Source of the DNA: Coccinella septempunctata
Lineage: Eukaryota > Arthropoda > Insecta > Coleoptera > Coccinellidae
Direction: 5' to 3'
Assembly (NCBI RefSeq): GCF_907165205.1
Contig: NC_058193.1
Location: forward strand, 23,697,521-23,761,520
Length of the DNA: 64,000 bases
Position 1 is the stretch's first letter. Each line of letters begins with the position of its first letter. Below the pieces are notes generated by a model, which was given only the letters and a program-made list of their open reading frames with translations, did no database searches and had not been told where the DNA came from. Made by a program: the position numbers and the translations under genes. Of this stretch, positions 1 through 12,084 are shown piece after piece.

Positions 1-1289
1 TCATAATTGGCTTGAAAGAAACATAAAAAATATCAGTTCTAACTCAGATTTCCTACTTGCGAAATGAGCAAGAGGAGATTGGTAAAACAAAGAATTGTTT
101 TTGTTCATAAAGATGACAGTTCTCGACTCGAAAATACCTTTCGATGTGAGGTAAGCAGCTGTGAACTCTATAAAAAATTCATCAGAAAGGGGTCGTCAAT
201 TGTTCGAATTATCAACGATTTCTTATCTATATTTGCATCATCTGTCACCTACTTTTGTTTTCAAAATTGATTCGGTATCCTATAACTGTCATCTATACTA
301 CTTAAATCATTTCTAAAGTAAAGATCGAGTTGACACCATTCAATGGGAGAAATATATGAGTTTCTGTTTTCTCAATAAATGCTTATGAAACAAATGAATA
401 AGGAATATTATCTGCATCAAAATTAAACACCGCACAGTTTCTTATAAGATTCGAAGAAAACAATAAACAAGTCAATAAACTTATAAATAACAAATTGTTG
501 ATGATCCAGTGATAGTTCCCATTTGATGAAATGGGAGCAACTCATATAAAAAATAGAAGAGTATTTTCCATTTATCATTCTACTATCGGGCTTACCATAT
601 GATATCAGAAAACAACGAATGCAATTACAAGATAATTGATCCATCTCATGAACAGGCCTAAAAATCCTCAATATAAATTTGGAATAATCTATCTTTTCTG
701 GGAAGTGAAAGGAGGCATCATTAAGAAATTATAAACGGTATCCCATTCAGATTTTTCCATGGAGTTAATACGTCAAACAACTGATATTAGAAAGAGTTCG
801 ATTTAAAGAACCTAAATATTTTCAACTAATTATGTATTAACACTTCCCTTATCATTTCCTACTACCACATATAAATTTTGAAAACTCATCAACGCTGTGA
901 CCTCGCTTAATTTTTGATATACATCATTATGCCGTTCACGAAATGAAATTATCAATTTGATTCTCCGTAGCATCGTGCTCAAGTGACCTTACAATATCAA
1001 TTTTTGCTACAGTTTCTTTTGGTGGGTCAAACGTTATCAGTGTTCTCAAAGATTATTGTTTTGAAGGAAAATGAACCATAATTAGTGTGTTTTAGTTCTG
1101 TGATGTTGCTTCGAGAGTGTGGAGTTTCATTGAAGGAATCGTTTTGTTTAGGTGAGAATGATAATCCTACTATTTTCAATACAAATTCAATGAGATCGCT
1201 ACAACAAAGATTGGATGTAAGTGAAGTAAATTTTGTTGAAACGCAGTTGGAGACAGAGCCGCTTTATCTGTCACTTATTCAAAACCATA
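1..1289. other. non-coding, no gene recognised
   Basis: AT-rich DNA with only short open frames lacking signal sequence, domain or splice context. I see no RNA gene or complete repeat here. Confidence 0.5.
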
Positions 1290-1889
1290 TAAAGGGTGAG
1301 TCTTTGACTTATACATATATTTTAACAGGAGATTTTCGAGTTCAAAAGACACTTTTTTCCTTGAAATTTTTTTTCGATTCGGCCTAGATAAAAAGATATA
1401 CTTAGTCATCTTAAGTTTTCATAATATGCTATGCCACCTCTGGAAACCTGAGAGTGAAGTATTTGCAAACATTAAATAAACCATTTCAATCTCAGAAATG
1501 AGCTACTATATCAGAAAAACAAGCCTGACTTTTTCCATTGCATTTGGTGAACGAAGTATAAGTATAACTTATAAGGTATAAGTTACCACATTTCGTTTGC
1601 GATAAATATTGAATATTCTCCTCTTGATTTCTCTTCTATTTTTTCTGAATCTTCTTAATGAAAACAAAAAGGTAATTCATCATATCAATGAAAAACTATA
1701 GGAATTTCGAAAATCATTCCATTCGATAAAACCGCTTGTGGGGTTCAACTGTTTTTAATGGATTCTTATTAGCCTGTATCATTTCAACCAAGTGGAATTG
1801 GAAAAAAAGGTAGAGGAAGAAAGTGTTTCTTTGGAGCTCTGGTATCTTCTGTTCGAGTATATTTAAAAGTCGATGACACACCCTGTATA
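1290..1889. repeat. Family I inverted-repeat element (AGGGTGAGTCTTTGA ends), copy 1
   Basis: The left end reads AAAGGGTGAGTCTTTGACTT. The right end, reverse complemented, gives ACAGGGTGTGTCATCGACTT followed by a run matching the left side (a block ending in AAAGAAACACTTTCTTCC). The inner segment with GATTCGGCC and 'GCCACCTCTGGAAA' recurs in copies at 17999-18691 and 43094-43300, and the inner half recurs inverted at 24120-24480. The element is non-autonomous: no transposase frame is visible. The 100-codon open frame at 1085-1387 runs into it and is not a gene. Confidence 0.65.
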
Positions 1890-4463
1890 CTTACAAATAT
1901 AGCTAAACTTACTGGGATTTATTCTAGACATCGGGCAAAAAATTTATTGAAGAATGGATTCCATATTCAATATCTAAGCAAACTGAACATATCATTATAT
2001 AGGAAATAATAAATAAGGGCTTTCTTTGTGAGATTTTCGAAATTTGTTTATAGAGCAAACTTCGGCAATCATTCATCTTCAAGTACCAGAAACAACGTTT
2101 TCAAATATCCTATTAACAGCAAATTAATTGTGTACATAACAAAATTTACCAGGCTCTTATCTTGAATCTATTCTTCGGAGAAATATTCGGCTGCAGTATG
2201 ACCTCAGAAATCGGTTCTTGCTAAGAACTTGGGTTCTTCGCTGTGTGAGTCAACAGTAGCAGCTTATTCTTTCGGAAATAGTTTTCTCATTTTTCAAGTT
2301 GAACATCTATACAGTTCTGGTGTTACCAAAGAAAGAGTGTATAATTGATTATACAGAAATGGGAGAAAAGCAGATATATATCAATCTGGTCTTTGGACTT
2401 GTTTCCAGTTCACCCAAAGTACTCACTTAAAAAAATGTGGAGCAACCAGATCACATCGTATTCATTTCTTACCAAACGATAACAATGAGATAAAATACCC
2501 AGATATAAAGTCAACTTCAACGCTGCAGAAATCCACAGCCATTTAAAGGAAGTAGGAACTAGGTATCTAATTATGTTTTATCATAAAAGCTTTAGAATGT
2601 TAAAAAAGATAATAGATACCCCCGCAAAATTTGGGATCAGTTGATTAGTTCAAGATTTATTGAACTTTAATTTCAGTCAAGGTCTAATTATCATCTTGTA
2701 TTTATTACCCAAACTAAAGCAGACAACAGACACCTCCAGGCAGGACAATATATGTAATTGTATTGGTGCCGTCAATATTTTTTATTCATTATTATTCACA
2801 GACATGAAATACACTTCTCAATCCAAATTAAAGCTTTCAGACAATTGAAACCTCTTTGTACTAGTTCACATTGATAACCTCAGTTCATGGTTCCCGTTTG
2901 TCGCATTCGTCCGGGAACACCGTGTATGGGAAGATTTTCTTGAGGTTAATTTGAAATATAGCTTCATTCAGTCTGGTCCTGTTTTTTTTACCTTTTTATT
3001 TTGTTATATTGAGAAAAACAACACAAAAACAACTCATACCTCAGAATAGAACACCCACTATATATTTCCGCTCTATAAGTGCTTTTGATTATTTCTCCTG
3101 TTATTCTGCTTGATTTGAAAGGTCATACTAACACAAGGTACTATTGTTTTCATACAGCTTGACCCAGAATTAGCCGTCTATAATAATTCCACACTGTATC
3201 TTACGGTTTTAAGAATATTGTAGGAAGCTATGGGCTTCTCTATGAAAATAGTATGAACATCTAATCAGAAGCGTCTGAAACTGGTACCCAGAAATTCATT
3301 CAGTGATATCCACTATATATAGTTTTTTTCTCAAAAATGATGCTTCCAGAAGAGAAAATACTATGCCTTCTAAGTAACCACATTGGGTTTACAAAATAGT
3401 GCCTCAAAAATCAAAATTGGAAAATATCGAGGAACAAAGAAATTGTCGAGATATTCACCCTTGAAGCCCTCAGTGTGATATAGAAATAGATCGAAGTTTT
3501 TTTACTCTTTGTCCCTAAGTGAAAAAAATCACACAATATCTCATGCCCCTGGCACGCAAGCAGTTCCAGAGAAAATGAAAAAACCTTTTTCAGATTCGTT
3601 CCTTGGAAGAGTTTTGTAGCTCCGTTGAAAAACTGGAAATTATTCGAACATTCTTCAATATCGAGATCATAGAATACAATGCTGAATTGTTGGCTCCTAA
3701 TTCCAGGACACTTTGTATATCTATGGAGAAGTAGTAATATTTCGATTGCTTTCGAGTTTTTCCTGTGAATTTAGCTCTCTACCTTGGCTGATACAGCATT
3801 CTTGTTTTGTCGGATAGGATGTTGATTAGGTGCATGGCTTTAACTAATCAAAAAATTTCCTCGTGATTTATTCTAATGATTTTTGATGACTAATAATAAT
3901 TGTTATAACTTGAACTTCAAACTCCATGCCTTGATCTCTGATGAATTATCCTATATCCTACTGATTCTGATAACCTTTAATGAACCATCAATTATCATCA
4001 ATTTTGAGGAAATCCGTGAACACCGTGGTCTTCCAAAGAATAGAAGGAATCATAGAAATAATAGAGAATATATATTTCTGGGAGAAAAATTGAATCAAAA
4101 TTCATTATATCTACATAGATATACAAACTATTGTTGCTGTTTGAATATATACAGATGAAATCTTCATAAAAATTTTTCTTTGGTATGGTAGAATGAAGAA
4201 CAAAAAGTTCTGAATTTGAGTGGTCGAATTCTTGCATGTACCTAGTGTGACAGTAGAAGGTCGAGGAGCACAAAACATTACTCCTAAGCGCAAGAAAGAC
4301 TTTTTGGATCTAGTATTTGCATACAGAAATATGATTATTTGATTTTGATTTCATAGGAGATAATTTCTCTTAAAAATATTTCATATGATGCTGAATTTCT
4401 GCTGAAACTACAATTATTAATGGAAAATCCTCAAAATATGTAACTAAAAAATTAAAAGACCTA
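1890..4463. other. non-coding, no gene recognised
   Basis: No supported coding region. Short frames at 2660, 3883 and 3998 have no recognisable features. No complete repeat copy was identified by eye. Confidence 0.45.
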
Positions 4464-5442
4464 TAAGATTTTCACTAACATGATTTATTCAACCACGACA
4501 CGTGTTTCGCTATCGCAGTAGATAAGGGGTCATTCCGTATCAGAAAATTGTGTTGTGTCTCTAGTATATTATTTTCGAGCAGTCCCTCTGCAATATAGCA
4601 GCCCAGAATTAGCACCTAAAAAGCAATACTCAATTTTTTGCTTAGAAACCAAAAAACTGAAAGGAATGAAATTGAGCGAGAAGGCAATATAATAAAATTT
4701 TGGTGGTGTTCCACTATCATTGCAAGAGGTGGAAAAAGCCACCTCTAAAATTTGTTCTGTTAAACATTGATAAATTAATTTTTCATCGACTTAAAGTATG
4801 ACATTTTACGCACCGATTTCCGAACGAAAAGTAGACTATTTTCGAAGGCAAGTAATTTTCGTCCGCATAAACTTTTCGTCCGCAAACTCTTTTCTTCTGA
4901 TGGCTTTTTTTCAATAAGATTCAGTACTGCATAAAGTGGCAATTGAATCAACTTTGGGAATACAGAATTTTATGAAAACATGAGTGTTCGTGACAATAAC
5001 TGTCATTTGCTGTTGTCAAATTAAATCTTTACGAAATCTGCTAGATGTGAATTAGGCACGTAATTTGAATATAAGTGTTCATTATAATCAGGATTATAAA
5101 AGATATGTGAGGTCGGCGAAAAAATGTAATATGCACCTCGGCAAAAAACTCTTTATATTGTCTCGCCTGCTTGCTATCCTCGGCTGCGCCTCTGCTATCA
5201 ATTTGCAGACTCGACCGTAATAGACAGTTTTTCGTTCTTGGTACATAAATAACTATTTTGATTTACTCTTCGATTTGTACCTGTAGTATAATGGTTTTAA
5301 ATATTCTGGAAACTATCATTAATTGTGTATATATCTTTTCGTTCTATACTGAATAATTCAGTTCACCTTAACACACCTGAAGATGCTACTGTGATAGCGA
5401 AACACGTGTCGTAGTCACATACGCAATGTTAGAGAAAATCAT
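4464..5442. repeat. Family IV inverted-repeat element, about 0.98 kb
   Basis: The ends are inverted copies about 60 bp long. The left contains CGACACGTGTTTCGCTATC; the right contains its complement GATAGCGAAACACGTGTCG, and the similarity continues outward through TTAGTGAAAAT/TTAGAGAAAAT. A central block (about 4640-4745) is found inverted at 29345-29480, so this is a dispersed family. No intact transposase frame is visible. The element ends about 110 bp upstream of the first coding exon of the CD36 gene, probably in its 5' intron. Confidence 0.65.
5377..5410 (+). ncRNA. hammerhead-like fold at the right end of the Family IV element (weak)
   Basis: The sequence reads CTGAAGA, then a hairpin with GCTA/TAGC arms, then GAAA, then C-ACGT-GTC. 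This matches the hammerhead core order CUGANGA, helix II, GAAA, short helix III, cleavage C. A U precedes helix II, and helix I is poor after two pairs. The inverted copy at the left end of the element lacks the CUGANGA part. It may be a relic or a coincidental resemblance. Confidence 0.25.
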
Positions 5443-5553
5443 AATACAGATTTTCAGTTCAATAATGGATTGTCATCAAGTATCGGCCACATCTATTCAA
5501 CACTTTATATTTCGAATAAGATATTTAATTATCATATTGCTTTTTTTTCAGAA

Positions 5554-5559
5554 ATGTGA
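5554..5559 (+). promoter_or_regulatory. start-stop mini-uORF before the CD36-family start
   Basis: Directly after a strong splice acceptor (pyrimidine tract, CAG ending at 5551) the exon reads AAATGTGAACATGAAG. ATG at 5554 is followed at once by TGA, and the main ATG begins three bases later at 5562. If transcripts use this acceptor, the minimal AUG-stop element sits immediately upstream of the main start and could reduce or tune translation. Confidence 0.5.
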
Positions 5560-5561
5560 AC

Positions 5562-8500
5562 ATGAAGAAGAGAAGAAGGCTTTACGTCCAAATCATCGTT
5601 TTAGTCCTGGGTTTGAGTTTGAGCCTTTTGGGCATCCTTCTGTTAGTATTCCTCGATCCAATACACGATGGTATCATTAAAACGGCGATGACCTTCAAAG
5701 AAGGATCAGCATCATACTCAGCATGGCTCATCAACAATCCTCCGTTAGATATGGACGTTTATCTCTTCAATTGGACGAATCCAGAGGATATAAGGAACCG
5801 GGGTATAAAGCCCAAGTTCGAGAGAATCGGTCCATACAAATTCAAGGAATGCAGAGAAAAAATAAATATCACATGGAACAGCAACAAAACAGTTTCTTTC
5901 AAGCATAGGAAACTGTATCATTTCGATGCAAAAGAAAGTGTTAGGCCTTTAGAAGACATGATTACCACAGTCAATGCAGTTTCACTGGTAAGCTTGGTTT
6001 TCATAAGGAAGAGTATGGCCAACTTTCACGTTTTGAGGTATCATGTCCGAGTGGAAAATGACCTTGCAATTTTCAAATAACGCTAACATTGAAATAATTA
6101 TCGAATAATATCGTTATAGTTGTGGAGCCGAAGAGGGAAATTCGGGATTTACTCGAGCGTGTCAGATTTATATAAGGGGACATACCTTGGACCCTGTAGA
6201 GTACCTATACCAAAAATTAGACCTGTATATAGGGGGAATTGTATAAGATAGCCTGTCAGAATAGTAAAGAAAAACGACCATTGTACATACTCGAGCGTGT
6301 AAGAAAGATATATGTGATTAATTACATGTTGAAAAGTATATATTCTCTTAATCTAACAATCTAAGCGTGTCAAAAATGTGTGGGAGGGCGCCAAAGTTGC
6401 AAAAAAAAACGTCACGTGTAATTTCTCGAGCTCGGTGGCGTTTTTTCTTATTTTGAAGCTAATGATTCAAGAATAAGGGAAAAATATAGTCTGACAGTTT
6501 AAGCAAGCCGAAACAATAAAAATTGGCCATAAAGGTCACAAAAATTAGTTTTTTTGCATTATCTCCTCCCCTGGGCTTCAAATCTTTTTCGCATTCATTA
6601 TAAAAGTTGTAGAGCATAACATTTTCTACAAATTTTGTCCTAAGCAATTTTTCTACGTTCAAACGTTTTTGATATATATGGCGATAAATGCGATACAAGC
6701 TGAAGCGAAAATCCACTCGTTGGAAAATAGTACATTCTAAGGTTCAGTCAGAGACTAATTTAGAAATTGTCATCATAGAAATACCTTGTCATTTTGACAA
6801 TTGGATGAAAGTAGATTAGACTGGGATTCTACATTGACCTTGCCCTTTCGCATGCGTGGCTAAGCTCCTCGCCCTTATCGCCCTCTAACTCGAGAATGGT
6901 TAAGAAAGAGTATGTAAAATTGCTTCAGACGAAAGTTGTGTAGAGTTTTATTATCTACAACTTTCATAATGAATACAGAAACGATTAGAGGTACAGGCAG
7001 GGGAATATTCGAAAAAAAAAGCATTTTTATCATCTTCAAAGTGTCAAATTGAGAAAACCCCCCCTAATTAGTGTCAGATTAATGGGTCAAAACCAAAATC
7101 CACTAGGTCTCCACGACGCTCGAGTAAATCCCGATTTATTAGCATCGTCGGCTCCCCAATTATTAGGAAAACGTTTCATTTTACTTTCATAGAAACATTA
7201 CCACCTCAAGTTGATTCTAGATTTGTTATAGAGAGCAATTTATCCTTTTTGCTACATAAATTCGTCTTTCTTAATTTTTCAAGCTGTTCTGGTGATTGAA
7301 ATCATATTTTTCACAGATTAAGTCCATTCTAGATGAAATTTTATTAGTAGTTAGTAATAGTTAGTAGGAAATTTCTTTGTAATTTTGACAAACACTGACT
7401 TTGTCGAAAACGCTAGTTTTTTTGTACAAACAATGTATTTTGGCTCCTGCTGATTTCGACAAGAGCAGATACCTGTGTTCGTTTTTCAACAGGACATCTC
7501 AAAGCGTGAACATTCCAGCGTTGTATTCCAGTATTAAGACATACTTTTTTTTTTCAGACGATAGGTTACAAAGTTAGGCATTCCGGATATTTTTCCAGAA
7601 AGGCAATTTCCTACTCTCTCTCCAGTTTGAGCTCGGTCCAAGTTACAGAACCAGCAGGAAAAATTCTGTTCGATGGTTTCGACGACAGTATTTTGAGTAT
7701 ATTGAATTTGGCATCGTTCGGAGAAATCAAGGATAAATTCGGATTGTTTTATGGGGTGAGTAAATAAAAAATTTAAGAGTATGACTGACAAGCAATTTAA
7801 AAGTCAGATCAAATTACTTTTGATCAACAAGTGTCATTATAGTGTTGAAGAATTTTTAGAAGATAAGTTATGTTAAGATCAAAAATTTCTTTTTTCTTCT
7901 GTTTTTGTTCTTTACTATGTTAATTTTTTTCAAAAATTGTCTTGACGTGTCTTATACATTTTTATTAATGTCTGGAAGGATCAATAAATGTATTCTATTC
8001 TATAGGCAAGGCTGTAGTGTACAAGTGCCTGTAGAAGGTTCAAATTTCAGATCTGTAACTTCAAAGACAAAAAAGTTAAGAGAACTTTTTGAAATCTTCA
8101 GAATCTAATTTTTTGCTAATAACTGGAAAACGAAGAATCGTGGGATGCTACGGTTTTCACCATTCTTTGTTTCTCTGAAAAAGAGGCCTGAAATGAGTCA
8201 TACGGTTTCTTCTATAGCTCTTATATAGTTCTCGAGATCACCTCAGTAGACAACGAATTTTGCCCACCCAAATATCCAAATATTTTGAGACAATCGTACC
8301 CAGAATTCATTAAAGTCGTTTTCAGACCAATGGTTCCGAAGGAAAAGATGGTTATTATAACATGTATTACGACACGGATGAAAACTTCGGGAAAATTGCA
8401 ACATGGAACTTCAGAACCACCACAGATTTTTATACTGGACACTGCAACGACATCAAAGGATCTGCTGGTGAATTTTATCCCATCAACCCTACTAAGGATA

Positions 8501-11028
8501 GGATAGTTTTCTTTTCTCCAGAACTTTGCAGATACGCTGTGTTGGAATATGTTGAGGAGGTCACTGTGAAGGGTATAAAGGGTTACAAATATACAGCAGA
8601 TCATCTATTCGATAATGGTAAGCAAAATCAACTGAAAAAAACTGCAAACTAAAATATGATGACTAAATTCTCCTATAAAGTTTACTTAGACAAAGAAAAA
8701 CTTTCATTTATAAGTATTATACCAGTCTGGTCCGATTTATAACGGTGAGACATACTTATTTCAGTGATTACTATGGTGACTGCAATATAAAACATAAATC
8801 AAAGCCTTAAGGTGCCTACAGATTACTCTGACGTGACGTGGGCCCACGTCGCAATGCGCATGACTCAAAAATCTAACATGGGATTTTGCGCGGAAGAGTT
8901 CAAACTGGTCTGACGTGACGTGGGAATGCACGTCCAAAGTTACGTCAGACCGGTTTGAACGCTTCCGCGCAAAATCCCATGTTAGATTTTTGAGTCATGC
9001 GCATTATGACGTGGGCCCACGTCGCGTCAGAGTAATCTGTAGGCACCTTAAGGCTTTGACTTATGATTTTTATAGCAGTCAGCATAGTAATCACTGAAAA
9101 CCTTTAAAATTAGGCCTGCCTTGAATAAGTCGGTGCAAAACGAGCCTAAGTGATAAAATATTGAATTCATTCAAACATTTTCAAACTTGAAGTTGCTCTA
9201 AATCTTTTTGCGCTAAAAGAGTAATATTTGACAAAGAAAGATATTTCTCTAATAAATGTAATGTGTTATTTTTCAGGCACACTGCGACCCGAGAATAAAT
9301 GTTTCTGTAATGGTGAATGTAATCCTTCGGGAGTTTTCAACGTATCTCTATGTAGGCAGGGATCGCCTACATTCCTTTCGTTTCCTAATTTTTATCATGC
9401 TGACCCCTACTACATCAACTCTATTGAGGGTGTGGTTCCAGACAAGGAAAGAGACGAATTTTATATTGTTTTGGAGCCAGTAAGTAGGACTAAAAATATT
9501 TCATCCACTATCGATGCATACACTCATCGTATTCTATTGTTTGCTTGATCTTTGTTTTATCAATGAATCACTCATTAATGAACCATTTTTCACTAATCGA
9601 CTATCAAATCTTCATTAATCACTTTTGGTATATGGTTCATCAAACTTCGTGATCTCAACCAGAGAAACTTGACAGAGTGCAGATTTTTATTCATATGACA
9701 TTCTAGTCGTTTCCTCTATCGGATATTTCAAGCTTTTCCAAGGCTCTTATTTCAGCCCTAAATAGAAATATTCATTGATTACTGATTTCAGGATCAGCTA
9801 ATCCTTATTGCCATTTTCAACGTTTGCTGGGTTTTGCATGGTATTTCAAACTTTGCATTCGATGAAGGTTCATATATCCTTCGTGTGCTGAAAGTTTAGA
9901 TGCAAAACTATTAGATAGATAACTCCCAAAAGGCAATTATTAAACATATAATAGCTTAAACTCTACTGAAACTTCATTCGCTGTCCACTAGTCACTCTAA
10001 ATGTATTCATTTTATTACCCCAATAGTCAGAGACATTGAGATATTGAAAATAGTTCAAACAGATCTATTTTCGACACTTTCCCATTCAAATATTTTATAT
10101 GCTATATTCACTTTACTTCCTAAAGATTTTTCAACATATTATCCTTCTGCAATGCTGAGGATTTTCACTCCCCATAGTCCCCATGCTTCTTTAAAGGAAT
10201 TAAATCTACCTCAGCATCAACCAGAATTGTTGAAGATGACCGACAGAAACAATATCTTATATATTCATGCATATGCACATAAGAACACTGATATCTTTTT
10301 CTTGTTTTAATTTGAAGATACTAAAAGACCTTCTTCGCGTTTTAACTCTGTAAAATGTGAAATGTTTGGAAAAAAATCATTTTTTTGTTATTTTTCTCAT
10401 CCATTTTGGATGCTTCAGAAAGGGGAATCATTTAGTTTTAACAGCTAATTTCATGTTCTATTTCCCTTTTTTTAGTAGAGCTAAACGAAGCTTCAAAACT
10501 AAAGAGACTTCAAAATTCAAATTCATTAATTTCTTGTTGCTTCATCGACATTCAAATTAAGTTCATTCATTCAATGAATGAAATATAGTAATTTGTTTTT
10601 TTTTTAGAAATCAGGAATTGTCATAGAATTCGCAGCTAGAATGCAGCTCAATATGTTGTTACAACCAATTCAAAATATTCTGTAAGTATAATTGTTCGAA
10701 AATAAAAAAGTTATCCTTTTTAAATTAAACCTTTTTCAGACTTTTCGAAACGGTGAATAAAGTTTACGTGCCAATTTTCTATTTTGACCAGAAGATCTCC
10801 ATAAAAGACCATTTAGTTACAAGCATCAAACTCCTCCAACATTTTCCTGAAATCTGCACCGGAGTGTCCATAACTTTCATGACGATTGGTCTATTGATCC
10901 TTGTAGGATTGTTTGTACACTTTTATTACGACTGTGCTTGTGCGAAGAAGAAATACCAGATCGAACAGGTGAAAAGGCCGGTTTCCACGCAAGATATTCC
11001 TACAGTGAATGTGCCGTCTGGAAAATGA
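5562..11028 (+). CDS. CD36-family scavenger receptor (croquemort/SR-B-like)
   Basis: Coding exons 5562-5987, 7558-7755, 8326-8617, 9277-9479, 10608-10681 and 10740-11028 join in phase to 493 aa, the usual CD36 length. All introns are GT-AG. The protein has a basic N-terminus (KKRRR), one transmembrane helix (about residues 7-30), a large ectodomain, and a second helix near the C-terminus followed by a Cys/Lys-rich tail. Family landmarks are FNWTNPED, GPYKF, the FYGTNGS...GYYNMYYD block, CNDIKGSAGEF and FFSPELC. Six ectodomain cysteines (GHCND, PELC, and KCFC...GEC...LC) match the three CD36 disulfides. Several N-glycosylation sequons occur (NWT, NIT, NKT, NGS, NVS). These receptors bind lipids or apoptotic and bacterial ligands at the plasma membrane. 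I choose ATG 5562 because the earlier ATG at 5554 stops at once. A 5' untranslated exon must lie upstream. The SNMP or emp branch is possible, but croquemort-like wording fits better. Introns 1 and 3 carry repeats. Confidence 0.9.
6118..7160. repeat. Family III inverted-repeat element (TTGGGGAGCC...CGAGCGTG), copy 1
   Basis: The left end has GGAGCCGA and then CGGGATTTACTCGAGCGTG. The right end carries the complement, CGCTCGAGTAAATCCCGATTT then CGGCTCCCCAA. A second copy at 40343-40790 shares both ends, the AAGGGGA..TACCTTGGACCCTGT block and the CACTAGGTCTCCACGAC block. Short GAGCGTGT-like motifs recur inside (6158, 6293, 6364). It fills most of CD36 intron 1. No transposase frame is visible, so this is a MITE-like element. 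Confidence 0.7.
8759..9099. repeat. 341-bp foldback in CD36 intron 3 (palindrome within palindrome)
   Basis: Outer arms 8759-8806 and 9052-9099 (TTTCAGTGATTACTATG... and its complement) enclose an inner inverted repeat 8811-9047 with arms over 100 bp (GGTGCCTACAGATTACTCTG ...). The inner repeat is bounded on both sides by TTAA. The inner part is GC-rich (CACGTGGGCCCACGT-like core motifs) unlike its surroundings. A TTAA boundary suggests piggyBac-type mobilisation, but no transposase is present. It is transcribed with the host intron and would fold into a long hairpin. Confidence 0.85.
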
Positions 11029-11050
11029 AAATTTTTATTATTTGTATATA

Positions 11051-11056
11051 ATTAAA
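11051..11056 (+). terminator. likely poly(A) signal of the CD36-family gene (ATTAAA)
   Basis: ATTAAA lies 23 nt after the stop codon and recurs about 12 nt later. There is no AATAAA close by. Position is right for a short 3' UTR. Confidence 0.4.
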
Positions 11057-11236
11057 TAGTAAATTAAATACATTAAGATGAGGGTGGTTTCTGTTGTCTC
11101 CTTTTTGTCCGTTCAAAAAAGAAGTGATGTACGAGGATGTATTGATATCTAATTAGCCTAGACCAGTTCCATGCATAAAAAAAATTGCGGCACCATAGCA
11201 ACAACGTGAAGTTTAAGGTCAAAAAAGTCAAAAGAC

Positions 11237-12084
11237 ATGTCCATCGAAATTGGGAAAATCGAAAAATTAGAGTATCGAGCCATCATCAAGTACCTGTATT
11301 TGAAAGGGTTAAGAGGTAAGAAGATTTACGAAGATATGATTAATACCCTTGGTGATCAATGTCCTTCGTAAGCGACCGTGAAATATTGGACTGCAAGCTT
11401 CAAAAGAGGTAAATTGTATCCATTGAAAATGATGACCGATCGAGAAGGCCAATTTCTGTGTCAATCCCCGAGAATAACGATGCAATTCATGACATAATTT
11501 TTTTATCAGACCGTCGAATTAGGCTAAAACGGATATCTGAAGCACTGAATATTTCATACGAACGCATTCATCGTATAGTTCACGTAAATTGGTACATGAG
11601 AAAAATTGCTGCAAAATGGATCCCCAAATGTTTGAATGTTGACCAAAAGCGTGCAAGGGTAGAAGCTTCGCGTTAAATCTGTGCTCGATTTGAAAACGAT
11701 GTAGACTTCTTAAACCGAATTGTTACCATGAATGAGACTTTGTTACATTTCTACGATCCAGAAACAAAGCAACAATCGATGGAATGGCGACACTCTGGTT
11801 CTCCAAGACCTAAGAAGTTTCGTGTCCAAAAATCTGCTGGAATAGTTCTTCTTCAGTGTTTTTGGGATTGCCATGGAGTAATCATAATTGATTTTTTGGA
11901 TAAGGTTAGAACAATAACCGGAGATTACTATTCGACATAACTGACCACTCTACGGAAAAAAATTAAAAAGAAAAGACGCGGAAAGATATCCAAAAATGTG
12001 TTGTTTTTGCAGGACAATGCCCCTGCACACAAATCTCATGTTGCCATGCAAAAAATTTGTGATTTAGGGTTTGAATTACTAGAA
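11237..12084 (+). pseudogene. mariner transposase pseudogene (5' part; the 3' part resumes at 14515-14680)
   Basis: From ATG 11237 the frame gives a helix-turn-helix region (EYRAIIKYLYLKGLRGKKIY). It stops at a TAA after GDQCPS and then shifts frame. Recognisable mariner blocks follow: LNISYERIHRIVH (11540s), HFYDPETKQQSMEW (11740s), FLQDNAPAHKSH (12006). The first catalytic aspartate is lost: the usual VTMDETW block reads VTMNETL. The second aspartate (QDNAPAH) remains. After the retrotransposon the C-terminal part resumes with SPDLAQS and the K-GRKFSSNEEV-like segment. It is non-functional. Confidence 0.85.

Noticed and set aside
1085..1387. 100-codon frame MCFSSVMLL...
   Set aside because: Its second half lies inside a Family I repeat and no homology is recognisable.
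3883..4293. Overlapping 60-91 codon frames on both strands
   Set aside because: No signal peptide, domain or splice context; both strands open at once in AT-rich DNA, as chance predicts.
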